From NCBI RefSeq assembly GCF_002909485.1, contig NZ_PPXG01000001.1, positions 682,001-746,000 on the forward strand: DNA of 64,000 nt, written 5' to 3'. The notes under the pieces are model-generated. The model was not told where the DNA came from and did no database searches. It saw only the letters and a program-made list of their open reading frames with translations. The position numbers and the translations under genes were made by a program. Origin of the DNA: Stutzerimonas stutzeri (GTDB lineage: Bacteria > Pseudomonadota > Gammaproteobacteria > Pseudomonadales > Pseudomonadaceae). This document shows, in pieces, positions 37,789 through 45,955 of this stretch. Every line of letters starts with the position of its first letter. Positions within the stretch are counted from its first letter, which is position 1.

Positions 37789-38937
37789 ATGCTTGCGGTC
37801 CGTAACACCGTTCAGATCGACGCCCCTATCGTGCGCAACGCAACCCGTTGCGGTTTTTTTATGGCCGGCTTCGGCCTGTCCGTCTGGGCGCCGCTGGTGC
37901 CCTATGTACGCGAACGCATCGAGATGACCGATGCAGTGTTCGGCCTTTTGCTGCTCTGCATCGGCGTCGGTTCGCTGACCTGGATGCCACTGTCCGGCGT
38001 ACTGGTGAGCCGCTGGGGCATCCGCCCGGTGCAGCTGTGCAGCGTCGTACTGCTGGCGTTGGCTCTGGCCGGCATGGCGCTGTCCGACTCGATGTGGCTG
38101 CTGGCCCTTGCACTGTTCTGCTTCGGCGGTAGCCTAGGCGTCATCGACGTGATCATGAACATTCAGGCGGTGCTGGTGGAAACCGCGGTCGGCCGCCGGC
38201 TGATGTCGAACTTCCACGGCATGTACAGCCTCGGCGCCATCAGCGGCGCACTGATGCTCACGGGTTTGCTGACCCTCGGCCTGGCGCCGGAGATAGGCAG
38301 CTTTCTGATGATCGGCCTGATCGTTGCGGCGAATCTCGGCCTCGCCCGCGGCTTTCTGCCGAATCGCGCGCCGGGCGGCGGTATTGCCTTCGTGCGCCCG
38401 ACCGGCGTAGTGCTGCTGGTGGGGCTGATGTGCTTCGTCGTGTATCTGGCCGAAGGCGCGGTACTGGACTGGAGCGCGCTCTACCTCACCGGGGAGAAAG
38501 GTCTGGAAGTAGCCAAAGGCGGCCTGGGTTATGCAGCCTTCGCCCTCATGGTGACCATCGCGCGCTTTGCTGGCGGCCCGCTGGTCACTGCGCTCGGCAC
38601 GGCCCGAGTCATCGCCTTCGGCGGGTTGCTCGCGGCATTCGGCATCGGTCTGAGCCTGGCCGCCGAGCATTGGGCCGTTGCACTCGTTGGCTACGGCCTG
38701 TGCGGGCTGGGATGCGCAAACGTCTCGCCGGTGCTGATTTCGTCCTTGAGTCGGCAGGACGGGATGCCAGTCCAACTGGCCGTCACCGTGGCGACCACCA
38801 TTGGTTTCGCCGGGGTCCTCGCCGGCCCGGCCATGATGGGCGTGGTCGCGCATTTCAGCTCGCTGGGCATGGCCTTCGCGCTGCTCGCCGTCCTGCTGGT
38901 CGGCATCGTGCCGTTCTGTCGTCGCTTCACCGCGTGA
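37789..38937 (+). CDS. Major facilitator superfamily transporter (382 aa)
   Basis: Twelve hydrophobic segments. The loop 2-3 motif is present in the form GVLVSRWGIRPVQ. The overall sequence (GFFMAGFGLSVWAPLVPYVR; IDVIMNIQAVLVE; NFHGMYSLGAISGA) resembles the YbjJ-type MFS permeases. The start at 37789 has GAGGA nine bases upstream; the ATG at 37780 is too close to that site. Substrate unknown. It ends 22 bases before the RlmN-like gene and may be cotranscribed with it. Confidence 0.87.
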   Translation: MLAVRNTVQIDAPIVRNATRCGFFMAGFGLSVWAPLVPYVRERIEMTDAVFGLLLLCIGVGSLTWMPLSGVLVSRWGIRPVQLCSVVLLALALAGMALSDSMWLLALALFCFGGSLGVIDVIMNIQAVLVETAVGRRLMSNFHGMYSLGAISGALMLTGLLTLGLAPEIGSFLMIGLIVAANLGLARGFLPNRAPGGGIAFVRPTGVVLLVGLMCFVVYLAEGAVLDWSALYLTGEKGLEVAKGGLGYAAFALMVTIARFAGGPLVTALGTARVIAFGGLLAAFGIGLSLAAEHWAVALVGYGLCGLGCANVSPVLISSLSRQDGMPVQLAVTVATTIGFAGVLAGPAMMGVVAHFSSLGMAFALLAVLLVGIVPFCRRFTA

Positions 38938-38959
38938 CCCCGGATAGAATGCGCGCCCT

Positions 38960-40000
38960 ATGCGAATCCCAGACCTGCAGCAACGCCTCGCCGACATCGG
39001 CGCCAAGCCCCGTCATATCGGGCGAATGACCCGTGCCTGGCTCAAAGGTCTGCCGCTCGATGTCGGCCGGCGCCAGCAGCAGGCCGAGGACTTCCTGCCG
39101 CTGAGCGTGCGCGAAGGCCTGCCGGCATTGAACGCGGAACTCGATGGTCTGGCAAAGCTGCGTTCCGAACACCCAGCGGCCGACGGCTCGGCACGCCTGC
39201 TGGTGGAGCTGGCCGACGGACAGATGGTGGAAAGCGTGCTGCTACCGCGTGACGGCCTGTGCGTTTCCAGCCAGGTCGGCTGCGCGGTGGGCTGCGTGTT
39301 CTGCATGACCGGCAAGAGCGGCCTGCTACGTCAGCTGGGCAGCGCCGAAATCGTCGCCCAGGTCGCCCTGGCCCGACGCTTCCGCCCAGTCAAGAAGGTG
39401 GTATTCATGGGCATGGGTGAGCCCGCTCACAATCTCGACAACGTCCTCGAGGCTATCGACCTGCTCGGTACCGACGGCGGCATCGGCCACAAGAATCTGG
39501 TGTTTTCCACCGTCGGCGATATGCGCGTGTTCGAGCGCCTGCCGCAGCAGCGGGTCAAACCGGCGCTGGCCCTGTCGCTGCACAGTACCGATGCGGCGTT
39601 GCGTCAGGCCTTGCTGCCGCGGGCGCCGCAGATCACGCCCGACGAACTGGTCGATCTCGGCGAGGCCTATGCCCGCACAACCGGCTTCCCGATCCAGTAC
39701 CAGTGGACTCTGCTAAAGGGCATCAACGACAACCAGGATGAAATGGATGGCATCCTGCGTTTGCTCAAGGGCAAATACGCAGTGATGAATCTGATCCCCT
39801 ACAACAGCCTGGAAGATGACGAATACCAGCGGCCCGATGGCGAGCGTATCGTGCAGATCGTGCGTTACCTGCACAGCCGAGGCGTTTTGACCAAGGTACG
39901 CAACTCGGCCGGCCAGGACATCGAAGGTGGTTGCGGCCAGCTCCGCGCAAGAGCCGAACAGGTGCTCGATCGCAAGCGACGCGTTGACCGCGGGGCCTGA
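38960..40000 (+). CDS. RlmN/Cfr-family radical SAM RNA methyltransferase, RlmN paralogue (346 aa)
   Basis: Radical SAM cluster motif CAVGCVFCMTG (C-x3-C-x2-C) near residue 107-117. The upstream catalytic Cys lies in LCVSSQVGC, and the C-terminal methyl-carrying Cys in GGCGQLRARAE, so both active cysteines of RlmN-type methyl synthases are kept. KKVVFMGMGEPAHNLDNV and SLHSTDAALRQALLP also match. It is shorter than E. coli RlmN (384 aa), mainly at the N terminus, and it sits outside the usual rlmN-pilW region of pseudomonads, so it is more likely a second family member than RlmN itself. Its RNA target could differ from A2503 of 23S rRNA. Confidence 0.85.
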   Translation: MRIPDLQQRLADIGAKPRHIGRMTRAWLKGLPLDVGRRQQQAEDFLPLSVREGLPALNAELDGLAKLRSEHPAADGSARLLVELADGQMVESVLLPRDGLCVSSQVGCAVGCVFCMTGKSGLLRQLGSAEIVAQVALARRFRPVKKVVFMGMGEPAHNLDNVLEAIDLLGTDGGIGHKNLVFSTVGDMRVFERLPQQRVKPALALSLHSTDAALRQALLPRAPQITPDELVDLGEAYARTTGFPIQYQWTLLKGINDNQDEMDGILRLLKGKYAVMNLIPYNSLEDDEYQRPDGERIVQIVRYLHSRGVLTKVRNSAGQDIEGGCGQLRARAEQVLDRKRRVDRGA

Positions 40001-40082
40001 ACCCGAAAGACCCTGTCACTGTCCCAGCGCAATACCCCTGTTGCCAACACCATCCCTCTCAGCAAGGAAAGCACAAAGCCGC

Positions 40083-41402
40083 ATGCATACATTGGAACAA
40101 CTGGAACGTGGTGAGCTGGCCGGAATCCGCCGCCTTGATCTCTCGGCCGACTTGCTGACCTTCCCCGAGGCGATCTTTGGCCTTGCCGATACGCTGGAGG
40201 TGCTGAACCTATCAGGCAATCGGCTCCAGGCCCTGCCTGCGGACCTGTCCCGCCTGCGCAAGCTGCGCATCCTGTTCTGCTCCGACAATCCATTCACCGA
40301 AGTACCCGAGTGCCTCGGCGAATGCGAGCAGCTGGAGATGATCGGCTTCAAGGCCAACCAGATCCGCCACCTGCCCGCCGCGGCGCTGCCGGCTGCGTTG
40401 CGCTGGCTGATTCTCACCGACAATCAGCTCCAAGCGTTGCCCGGAGAGATCGGAAATTGCCAACGCCTGCAGAAGCTGATGCTCGCTGGAAACCAGCTGC
40501 CCTCGCTGCCGGAAACGCTGGCAAATTGCATCAACCTCGAATTGTTGCGCATCGCCGCGAATCATCTGCAAGCGCTGCCCGACTGGTTGCTCGCGCTGCC
40601 ACGACTCAGCTGGCTGGCCGCTGCCGGCAACCCCATCAGCGACGCCAACGAAGCGATGAGCCTCGCTCGTCATTCGCTGCCCTCGATCCCGCGCGAGCAG
40701 GTCGTTCTGCACGACCAACTGGGCCAAGGCGCATCCGGCATCATTTACCGCGCCGAGTGGCAGCCGACTGGCCAAGCGCCGAAACAGATGGCCGCCAAGC
40801 TGTTCAAGGGCCACGTCACCAGCGATGGCCTGCCCCATAGCGAGATGGCCGCCTGCGTGGCTGCCGGCGCACATGCCAACCTGATCGATGTCGCCGGCCC
40901 GCTGACACAACAGCACCCGAAACAGACGCCCGGATTGCTGATGGACCTGGTCGACCCAACATTCAAGCCGCTGGCCGGCCCGCCGTCGCTGACCAGTTGC
41001 ACGCGCGACTGCTATGCCGAAGATAAAACCTTTAGCTTGGAGCAGGTGCTGCGCATCGCTCGAGGCGCCGTGTCGGCGGTAGCTCATTTGCATCAACGAG
41101 GCATCCTGCATGGCGACCTGTATGCGCATAACCTGCTGGTCGACCCAAACGGCTATTGCCTGCTCAGCGATTTCGGCGCTGCGTCGTTCTTCGAGCCCGA
41201 CGGCATCACTGGCCAAGCCCTGAAGCGCATAGAGTCGCGCGCCTTCGGTTGCCTGCTGGAGGAGTTGCTGCAACGCTGTCCGGGCCAGGATGACGACCCC
41301 CGTCGGCACCGTCTGGTCGAACTACAGAATCAATGCTTGAGCGGGCAACCAGAACGCCGGCCAGACTTCAGCCAAATGCACACCACTCTCGCCGCGCTCT
41401 GA
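40083..41402 (+). CDS. Leucine-rich-repeat protein kinase (439 aa)
   Basis: Residues about 15-205 form seven or eight leucine-rich repeats of about 23 residues (for example LEVLNLSGNRLQALPADLSR), of the type seen in bacterial short-LRR proteins. Residues about 205-435 are a protein-kinase fold: Gly loop GQGASG (214-219), Lys239 in MAAKLFKG, Glu254, catalytic HGD at 343-345 (HRD in most kinases), Asn350, and DFG at 363-365. All residues needed for catalysis are present. No signal peptide or membrane span, so cytoplasmic. It lies 82 bases after the RlmN-like gene and 26 before a single-span membrane protein. Substrate unknown. Confidence 0.88.
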   Translation: MHTLEQLERGELAGIRRLDLSADLLTFPEAIFGLADTLEVLNLSGNRLQALPADLSRLRKLRILFCSDNPFTEVPECLGECEQLEMIGFKANQIRHLPAAALPAALRWLILTDNQLQALPGEIGNCQRLQKLMLAGNQLPSLPETLANCINLELLRIAANHLQALPDWLLALPRLSWLAAAGNPISDANEAMSLARHSLPSIPREQVVLHDQLGQGASGIIYRAEWQPTGQAPKQMAAKLFKGHVTSDGLPHSEMAACVAAGAHANLIDVAGPLTQQHPKQTPGLLMDLVDPTFKPLAGPPSLTSCTRDCYAEDKTFSLEQVLRIARGAVSAVAHLHQRGILHGDLYAHNLLVDPNGYCLLSDFGAASFFEPDGITGQALKRIESRAFGCLLEELLQRCPGQDDDPRRHRLVELQNQCLSGQPERRPDFSQMHTTLAAL

Positions 41403-41428
41403 CGCGCCTTACCGGAGCGACTCCCGAA

Positions 41429-41878
41429 ATGACCTCACCCGATGCAGACGACGAACGCACACCCTACCCCAAGCCCTATTCAAATACGCCGGTAGACCAA
41501 GACCCGTTTATCCGGGGCCTGAAGCAGCGGCTGCCCGAGCACCTGCGTGATTCTTTCAGCGAAGAACAGCTCGACGCCCTGCGTGGCGTATTCGGCGCGC
41601 GTTCGTGGGTCAAACACCGAGTCGATCTGCGCGGCACGGTACGGTTTTGGCGCGACCGCTATTACTTCGCGATCGTCGCCGGGCGAAACAAGCGAAACCT
41701 GACGCGCCCGCAGCAGAATCTTTCGCTGATGGCCAAGGCTGCACTGGCCACCTTGTTCCTATTGTTCTCAGCGTTGGTCGGTCTGGTGATCCTGTACCTG
41801 CTCAAATCCGCGCTGGGTATCAATCTTTTCCCGGGATTCTCCCTGGGGCTCTGGGACTGGTTCAAAGAGAGCTTCTAA
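41429..41878 (+). CDS. Hypothetical single-span membrane protein (149 aa)
   Basis: Starts MTSPDADDERTPYPKPYSNT. Residues 1-100 are hydrophilic and contain RDSFSEEQLDALRGVFGARS and a basic patch (WRDRYYFAIVAGRNKRN). One strong membrane span lies at about 108-132, followed by a short C-terminal tail. Topology should be N-terminus inside. I do not recognise a domain, although the pattern recurs in pseudomonads. GGAG is 12 bases before the ATG. It may form a unit with the LRR kinase upstream and the DUF2970 gene downstream. Confidence 0.75.
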   Translation: MTSPDADDERTPYPKPYSNTPVDQDPFIRGLKQRLPEHLRDSFSEEQLDALRGVFGARSWVKHRVDLRGTVRFWRDRYYFAIVAGRNKRNLTRPQQNLSLMAKAALATLFLLFSALVGLVILYLLKSALGINLFPGFSLGLWDWFKESF

Positions 41879-41954
41879 GCAGAACCCGCCGCGAAGGCGA
41901 GGCGAGAATGGATCGCTCAGCTAGACTTCGGTGAAACCGTGATCCGAGGCCGCC

Positions 41955-42185
41955 ATGTCCGAGACACCTATAAAAGACGAACAGGAAAAGAGCCTGACGC
42001 TTCGAGAAATGCTTGGCAGCGTGCTGTCCGCGGCGCTGGGGGTGCAGAGCGGGAAGAATCGCACGAGGGATTTCAGCCACGGCAAACCCAGCCACTTCAT
42101 CATTCTTGGCGTGGGCTTTACCCTGCTGTTCGTGCTGACCATCCTGGGACTGGTAAAACTGGTGCTCTACCTGGTTGGGAGCTGA
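41955..42185 (+). CDS. DUF2970 family small membrane protein (76 aa)
   Basis: TLREMLGSVLSAALGVQSGKN followed by RDFSHGKPSHFIILGVGF and one hydrophobic segment (about 46-72) fits DUF2970, small inner-membrane proteins of gamma- and betaproteobacteria. The conserved GVQS and RDF elements are visible. Function unknown. It lies 76 bases after the 149-residue membrane protein gene on the same strand. Confidence 0.82.
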   Translation: MSETPIKDEQEKSLTLREMLGSVLSAALGVQSGKNRTRDFSHGKPSHFIILGVGFTLLFVLTILGLVKLVLYLVGS

Positions 42186-42193
42186 GCTACCGC

Positions 42194-42295
42194 CTATTGG
42201 TGGCTAACCCAGAATATTGCAGTGCCCACTGCGAGCATGATCAGACTGAAGATCGCCGCTGCATCCACCACACTGTCGCGCTGTTCAGTTCTCAC
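42194..42295 (-). CDS. Possible 33-residue single-span membrane protein
   Basis: On the minus strand a GTG at 42295 follows AAGGAGAAGGTCC, a very good ribosome binding site. It opens a frame that reads MRTEQRDSVVDAAAIFSLIM and continues with LAVGTAIFWVSHQ before TAG. Charged N terminus, one hydrophobic helix, short tail: a typical small membrane protein. It lies between the DUF2970 and cysI genes, in a gap of 345 bases, and convergent with the former. Support is the binding site plus the sensible topology; conservation was not tested. Confidence 0.55.
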   Translation of the reverse strand: MRTEQRDSVVDAAAIFSLIMLAVGTAIFWVSHQ

Positions 42296-42530
42296 GGACC
42301 TTCTCCTTTAGCAACTCGATGATATCGACAGCTGTTTCAGGCAGTTAAGACCACGGATCGGAGTTGCTCAAGGCTGGCGCGTCATAAGTCCATTTCGCTT
42401 GGTTTAGTTCTAAACATATTCCCAAACATCACTTTTGCGCATAACCACGAGCTGGTATCGTGCCGCCCTCCCTAAATGGGTGCGCGGCCGTGCGCGCGAA
42501 AGCTGTAGACAGCCTGAGAACAGGACAGAT

Positions 42531-44189
42531 ATGTACGTTTACGATCAGTACGACCAACACATCATCGAGGATCGGGTCCGGCAGTTCCGCGACCAGACCC
42601 GCCGCTTTCTGGCCGGCGAGCTCGCTGATGAGGAATTCCGCCCACTGCGTCTGCAGAATGGCCTATACATCCAGCGCTACGCGCCCATGCTCCGCGTCGC
42701 CGTGCCTTACGGCCTGCTTTCGTCCACCCAGGTACGCAAGCTGGCCGAGATCGCACGTCACTACGACAAGGGCTATGCGCATATCAGTACCCGGACTAAC
42801 GTGCAGTTCAACTGGCCTGAACTCGAAGACGTACCGGAGATTCTCGCCGAGCTGGCCACCGTCCAGATGCACGCCATCCAGACCAGCGGCAACTGCATCC
42901 GCAACACCACCACCGACCAGTTCGCCGGTGTCGCCAAGGACGAGCTGATCGATCCACGGCCATGGTGCGAGATCATCCGCCAGTGGTCGACCTTCCACCC
43001 TGAATTCGCCTTTCTGCCGCGCAAGTTCAAGATCGCCGTCAACGGTGCGGTCAGCGACCGCGCAGCCATCGAAGTGCACGATATCGGCTTGGAAGCGGTT
43101 CAGAACGAAGCGGGCGAATTCGGCTTCCGAGTGTCGGTTGGCGGCGGCCTCGGCCGGACCCCGATCGTCGGTAGCTTCATCAACGAATTTCTGCCTTGGC
43201 AGCATCTGTTGAGCTATCTCGACGCCATCCTGCGGGTCTACAACCGCTATGGCCGTCGTGACAACAAGTTCAAGGCACGCATCAAGATCCTGGTCAAGGC
43301 GCTCACGCCGGAAGTATTCGCCGAGCGCGTCGATGCCGAATGGGCGCACCTGAAAGACGGCCCGACGACTTTGACCGAGTCCGAAGTTCAGCGTGTCAGC
43401 AAGTTCTTCGTCGATCCGGAGTACAAAGCCCTGGAAGACCAGGACGCCGCCCTCGCCCAGCTGGGTTCCGAGCATCCGGGCTTCGCCCGCTGGCGCCAGC
43501 GCAACGTGGTCGCACACAAGAAGCCCGGCTACGCGGCAGTCACCCTCTCGCTGAAGAGCACCGGCGTGGCACCCGGCGACGTCACCGACAAGCAGCTCGA
43601 TGCCATCGCCGATCTGGCCGATCGCTACAGCTTCGGCGAGGTGCGCAACTCCCATGAGCAGAACATGATTCTGGCCGATGTCGAGCAGGCCAAACTGTTC
43701 GAACTCTGGCACGAGCTGCGTGAACTGGGCCTGGCCACGCCGAACATTGGTCTGCTGACAGACATCATCTGCTGCCCGGGCGGCGATTTCTGTTCGCTGG
43801 CCAACGCCAAGTCGATCCCGATCGCCGAGTCCATCCAGCGTCGCTTCGACAACCTCGATTACCTGTTCGACTTGGGCAACATCGACCTGAACATCTCAGG
43901 CTGCATGAACGCCTGTGGTCACCACCATGTCGGCCATATCGGCATTCTGGGCGTAGACAAGAAAGGTGCTGAGTTCTATCAGGTGTCCTTGGGCGGCAGT
44001 TCGGGCCGTGATGCGAGCCTCGGCCAGATCCTCGGCCCATCCTTCGCGCAGGACTCGATGCCCGATGTAATCGAAAAGATCATCAACGTTTACGTGGAGC
44101 AGCGTACCGAAGATGAACAGTTCCTCGACACTTTCCGCCGCATCGGCATTGATCCCTTCAAGGAGCGCGTCTATGCAGCGAATCATTAA
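42531..44189 (+). CDS. cysI: Assimilatory sulfite reductase, sirohaem/Fe-S hemoprotein CysI-type (552 aa)
   Basis: Reduces sulfite to sulfide with six electrons for cysteine synthesis. Two half-domain repeats of the sulfite/nitrite reductase fold are visible (about 10-250 and 280-540). The substrate-binding basic motif is YAHISTRTNVQFNWPE. The [4Fe-4S]-sirohaem site is CCPGGDFC and NISGCMNACGHHHVG. Start at 42531 behind AGGACAG. As in other pseudomonads it overlaps the DUF934 gene at its 3' end (17 bases), and no CysJ flavoprotein is beside it, so the electron donor is probably ferredoxin or another reductase. Confidence 0.92.
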   Translation: MYVYDQYDQHIIEDRVRQFRDQTRRFLAGELADEEFRPLRLQNGLYIQRYAPMLRVAVPYGLLSSTQVRKLAEIARHYDKGYAHISTRTNVQFNWPELEDVPEILAELATVQMHAIQTSGNCIRNTTTDQFAGVAKDELIDPRPWCEIIRQWSTFHPEFAFLPRKFKIAVNGAVSDRAAIEVHDIGLEAVQNEAGEFGFRVSVGGGLGRTPIVGSFINEFLPWQHLLSYLDAILRVYNRYGRRDNKFKARIKILVKALTPEVFAERVDAEWAHLKDGPTTLTESEVQRVSKFFVDPEYKALEDQDAALAQLGSEHPGFARWRQRNVVAHKKPGYAAVTLSLKSTGVAPGDVTDKQLDAIADLADRYSFGEVRNSHEQNMILADVEQAKLFELWHELRELGLATPNIGLLTDIICCPGGDFCSLANAKSIPIAESIQRRFDNLDYLFDLGNIDLNISGCMNACGHHHVGHIGILGVDKKGAEFYQVSLGGSSGRDASLGQILGPSFAQDSMPDVIEKIINVYVEQRTEDEQFLDTFRRIGIDPFKERVYAANH

Positions 44190-44673
44190 GAATGATCAAC
44201 TGGTCGATGAAACCTGGCATCTGTTGCCCAAGGAACAGACGCTTGACGACCTGTGCAACAGCGACGACCTGATCGTTCCGCTACACCTCTGGCTCGACCA
44301 TGCCCACGCACTGAAAGCCCGCGACGGAGGCCTCGGGGTTTGGCTCGATGCCCATGAGCAGATCGAAGATATCGCTGACGACCTGGCCCACTTCCAGGTC
44401 ATTGCCCTGAATTTCCCGAGCTTCACCGATGGACGCCACTATTCCAGTGCCCGCCTGCTGCGTGAGCGCTATGGCTACAAGGGCGAAATTCGCGCCATTG
44501 GCGATGTGCTGCGCGACCAGCTGTTCTACATGCGTCGATGTGGCTTCGACGCATTCGCCATTCGTGCCGATCGTGATCCGGTCGAAGCTCTGGAAGGCCT
44601 GAAAGACTTTTCGGTCACGTACCAGGCCGCGGCTGATGACGATCGACCGCTGTTCCGCCGCCGCCAGGGTTGA
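44173..44673 (+). CDS. DUF934 family protein, sulfite-reductase partner (166 aa)
   Basis: Starts MQRIIKNDQLVDETWHLLPK at an ATG inside the end of cysI, with GGAG just before. LWLDHAHALKARDG, FPSFTDGRHYSSARLLRERYG and FYMRRCGFDAFAIR are the conserved DUF934 blocks. The family occurs next to cysI or cysH in many proteobacteria and is thought to take part in sulfite reduction, but its biochemical role is not established. Translational coupling with cysI is likely. A strong terminator follows. Confidence 0.9.
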   Translation: MQRIIKNDQLVDETWHLLPKEQTLDDLCNSDDLIVPLHLWLDHAHALKARDGGLGVWLDAHEQIEDIADDLAHFQVIALNFPSFTDGRHYSSARLLRERYGYKGEIRAIGDVLRDQLFYMRRCGFDAFAIRADRDPVEALEGLKDFSVTYQAAADDDRPLFRRRQG

Positions 44674-44698
44674 TATTTGCCTGACCTAAGCCAGTAAT

Positions 44699-44726
44699 GA
44701 AAAGCCCGCCTATCGGCGGGCTTTTC
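44699..44726 (+). terminator. Rho-independent terminator after the cysI operon
   Basis: Twelve-base-pair stem GAAAAGCCCGCC / GGCGGGCTTTTC with a four-base loop. The A and T tracts on both sides make it usable in both directions, so it may also stop transcription arriving from the small gene at 44733-44834. Confidence 0.88.
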
Positions 44727-44732
44727 ATTGTT

Positions 44733-44834
44733 TCATTGATACATCCAGAAGTTAGGATGCTCGATAGGGGCGGTAACCACCGCGGCCTTCTTGCTGGACG
44801 CGATCTGTTTGATTTTCTCGGCGAGCTTCTTCAT
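44733..44834 (-). CDS. Possible 33-residue protein, MKKLAEKIKQ type
   Basis: ATG at 44834 with AAGGAA seven bases upstream, reading MKKLAEKIKQIASSKKAAVV then TAPIEHPNFWMYQ and TGA. The first 20 residues form a basic amphipathic helix and the end is aromatic. It ends seven bases before a bidirectional terminator and begins 115 bases after the AcuI-like gene on the same strand, consistent with a cotranscribed short gene. An overlapping longer frame (44752-44952) has no binding site and an uncharacteristic sequence. Confidence 0.55.
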   Translation of the reverse strand: MKKLAEKIKQIASSKKAAVVTAPIEHPNFWMYQ

Positions 44835-44948
44835 TAGCGATTTCCTTGGTTACGATCGGACGTGGCACTAGAGTCCGCCAAACACTGCCTTCAAGGAAAT
44901 TCATTGCCGCTATCGCGCCAATAAAGCGTTCATCAAACGCAACTGCAT

Positions 44949-45941
44949 TCAATCGACACGAACCAATACACGTCCCACCTGCCCACCGGCCAGAATGCGC
45001 TCGATAGCCTCGGGCAGCTGCTCAAGACCGATCTCGTGAGAAAGCTCATCAAGGTTGGCCAATTTCCACTGCAGCGAGAGCTTGTCCCACATGGACGCCT
45101 TGACCACCAGCGGAATCTCCACCGAGTCCACGCCCAACAGATTGACCCCGCGCAGAATGAAAGGCAGCACGCTGGCCTGGAACTGCGTACCGGCAGTGAG
45201 GCCGCAACAGGCTACGCTGGCGCCTCGCTGCAATGATTTGACTACATTGAAGAGGATATCGCCGCCGACGGTATCTACCGCCCCGCCCCATTGCTCCTTG
45301 AGCAGCGCCTTTTCCACACCGGCCTGCAATGCGGAACGCTCGACAATCTGGCTTGCGCCCAGGCGAGTGAGAAAGTCCGCTTGATCGGCCTTGCCTGTCA
45401 CCGCCGCCACCTTGTAACCGAGGCTCGCCAGCAACGCCACCGCAATGCTGCCAACACCACCGGTGGCACCCGTCACCAGCACGGGCGCGTCACGGGGCTC
45501 GAGACCGGCCCGCTCCAGTTTGTCGACACAGAGTGCCGCCGTCAGCCCGGCAGTACCGAGGATCATGGCTTCGCGAAGCGACAGACCCTGGGGCCGTTTG
45601 ATTACCCAGGCCGCCGGAACGCGGATGTACTGACCGAAGCCACCGGCGGTGTTCATGCCTAGGTCGTAGCCCGTGACGATCACTTCATCGCCCTCGGTGA
45701 ACTCACTCACGCTGGAAGAAACCACAATGCCTGCAGCGTCGATCCCTGGCGTATGCGGAAAAGACCGGGTAACACCACGATTGCCGCTCGCGGACAGCGC
45801 GTCCTTAAAGTTCAGCGAGGAATAACGCACCCGGATGAGCACCTCACCGGCTGGCAGTTCGTCGGTAGTGCGTTCGACGATGCTGGTTTCGAAACGACCA
45901 TCGGCCACCTCGCTGACTTGTAATGCCTTGAAGCTGCTCAT
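44949..45941 (-). CDS. AcuI/YhdH-like NADPH-dependent acryloyl-CoA reductase (330 aa)
   Basis: Zinc-free medium-chain reductase of the quinone oxidoreductase family, of the AcuI/YhdH group that reduces acryloyl-CoA to propionyl-CoA. N-terminal GroES-like part (YSSLNFKDALSASGNRGVTR, PHTPGIDAAG), then a Rossmann NADPH site VLVTGATGGVGSIAVALL near 148-165, and no structural zinc cysteines. Start at 45941 behind AAGGGGA. It is 14 bases downstream of sohB and probably in one unit with it. Confidence 0.88.
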   Translation of the reverse strand: MSSFKALQVSEVADGRFETSIVERTTDELPAGEVLIRVRYSSLNFKDALSASGNRGVTRSFPHTPGIDAAGIVVSSSVSEFTEGDEVIVTGYDLGMNTAGGFGQYIRVPAAWVIKRPQGLSLREAMILGTAGLTAALCVDKLERAGLEPRDAPVLVTGATGGVGSIAVALLASLGYKVAAVTGKADQADFLTRLGASQIVERSALQAGVEKALLKEQWGGAVDTVGGDILFNVVKSLQRGASVACCGLTAGTQFQASVLPFILRGVNLLGVDSVEIPLVVKASMWDKLSLQWKLANLDELSHEIGLEQLPEAIERILAGGQVGRVLVRVD

Positions 45942-45955
45942 CGCGGTTCCCCTTG

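Noticed and set aside
44752-44952. Minus-strand 66-codon open frame overlapping the start of the small ORF at 44733-44834
   Set aside because: No ribosome binding site and no coding-like pattern; the alternative frame with AAGGAA and ATG at 44834 is better.
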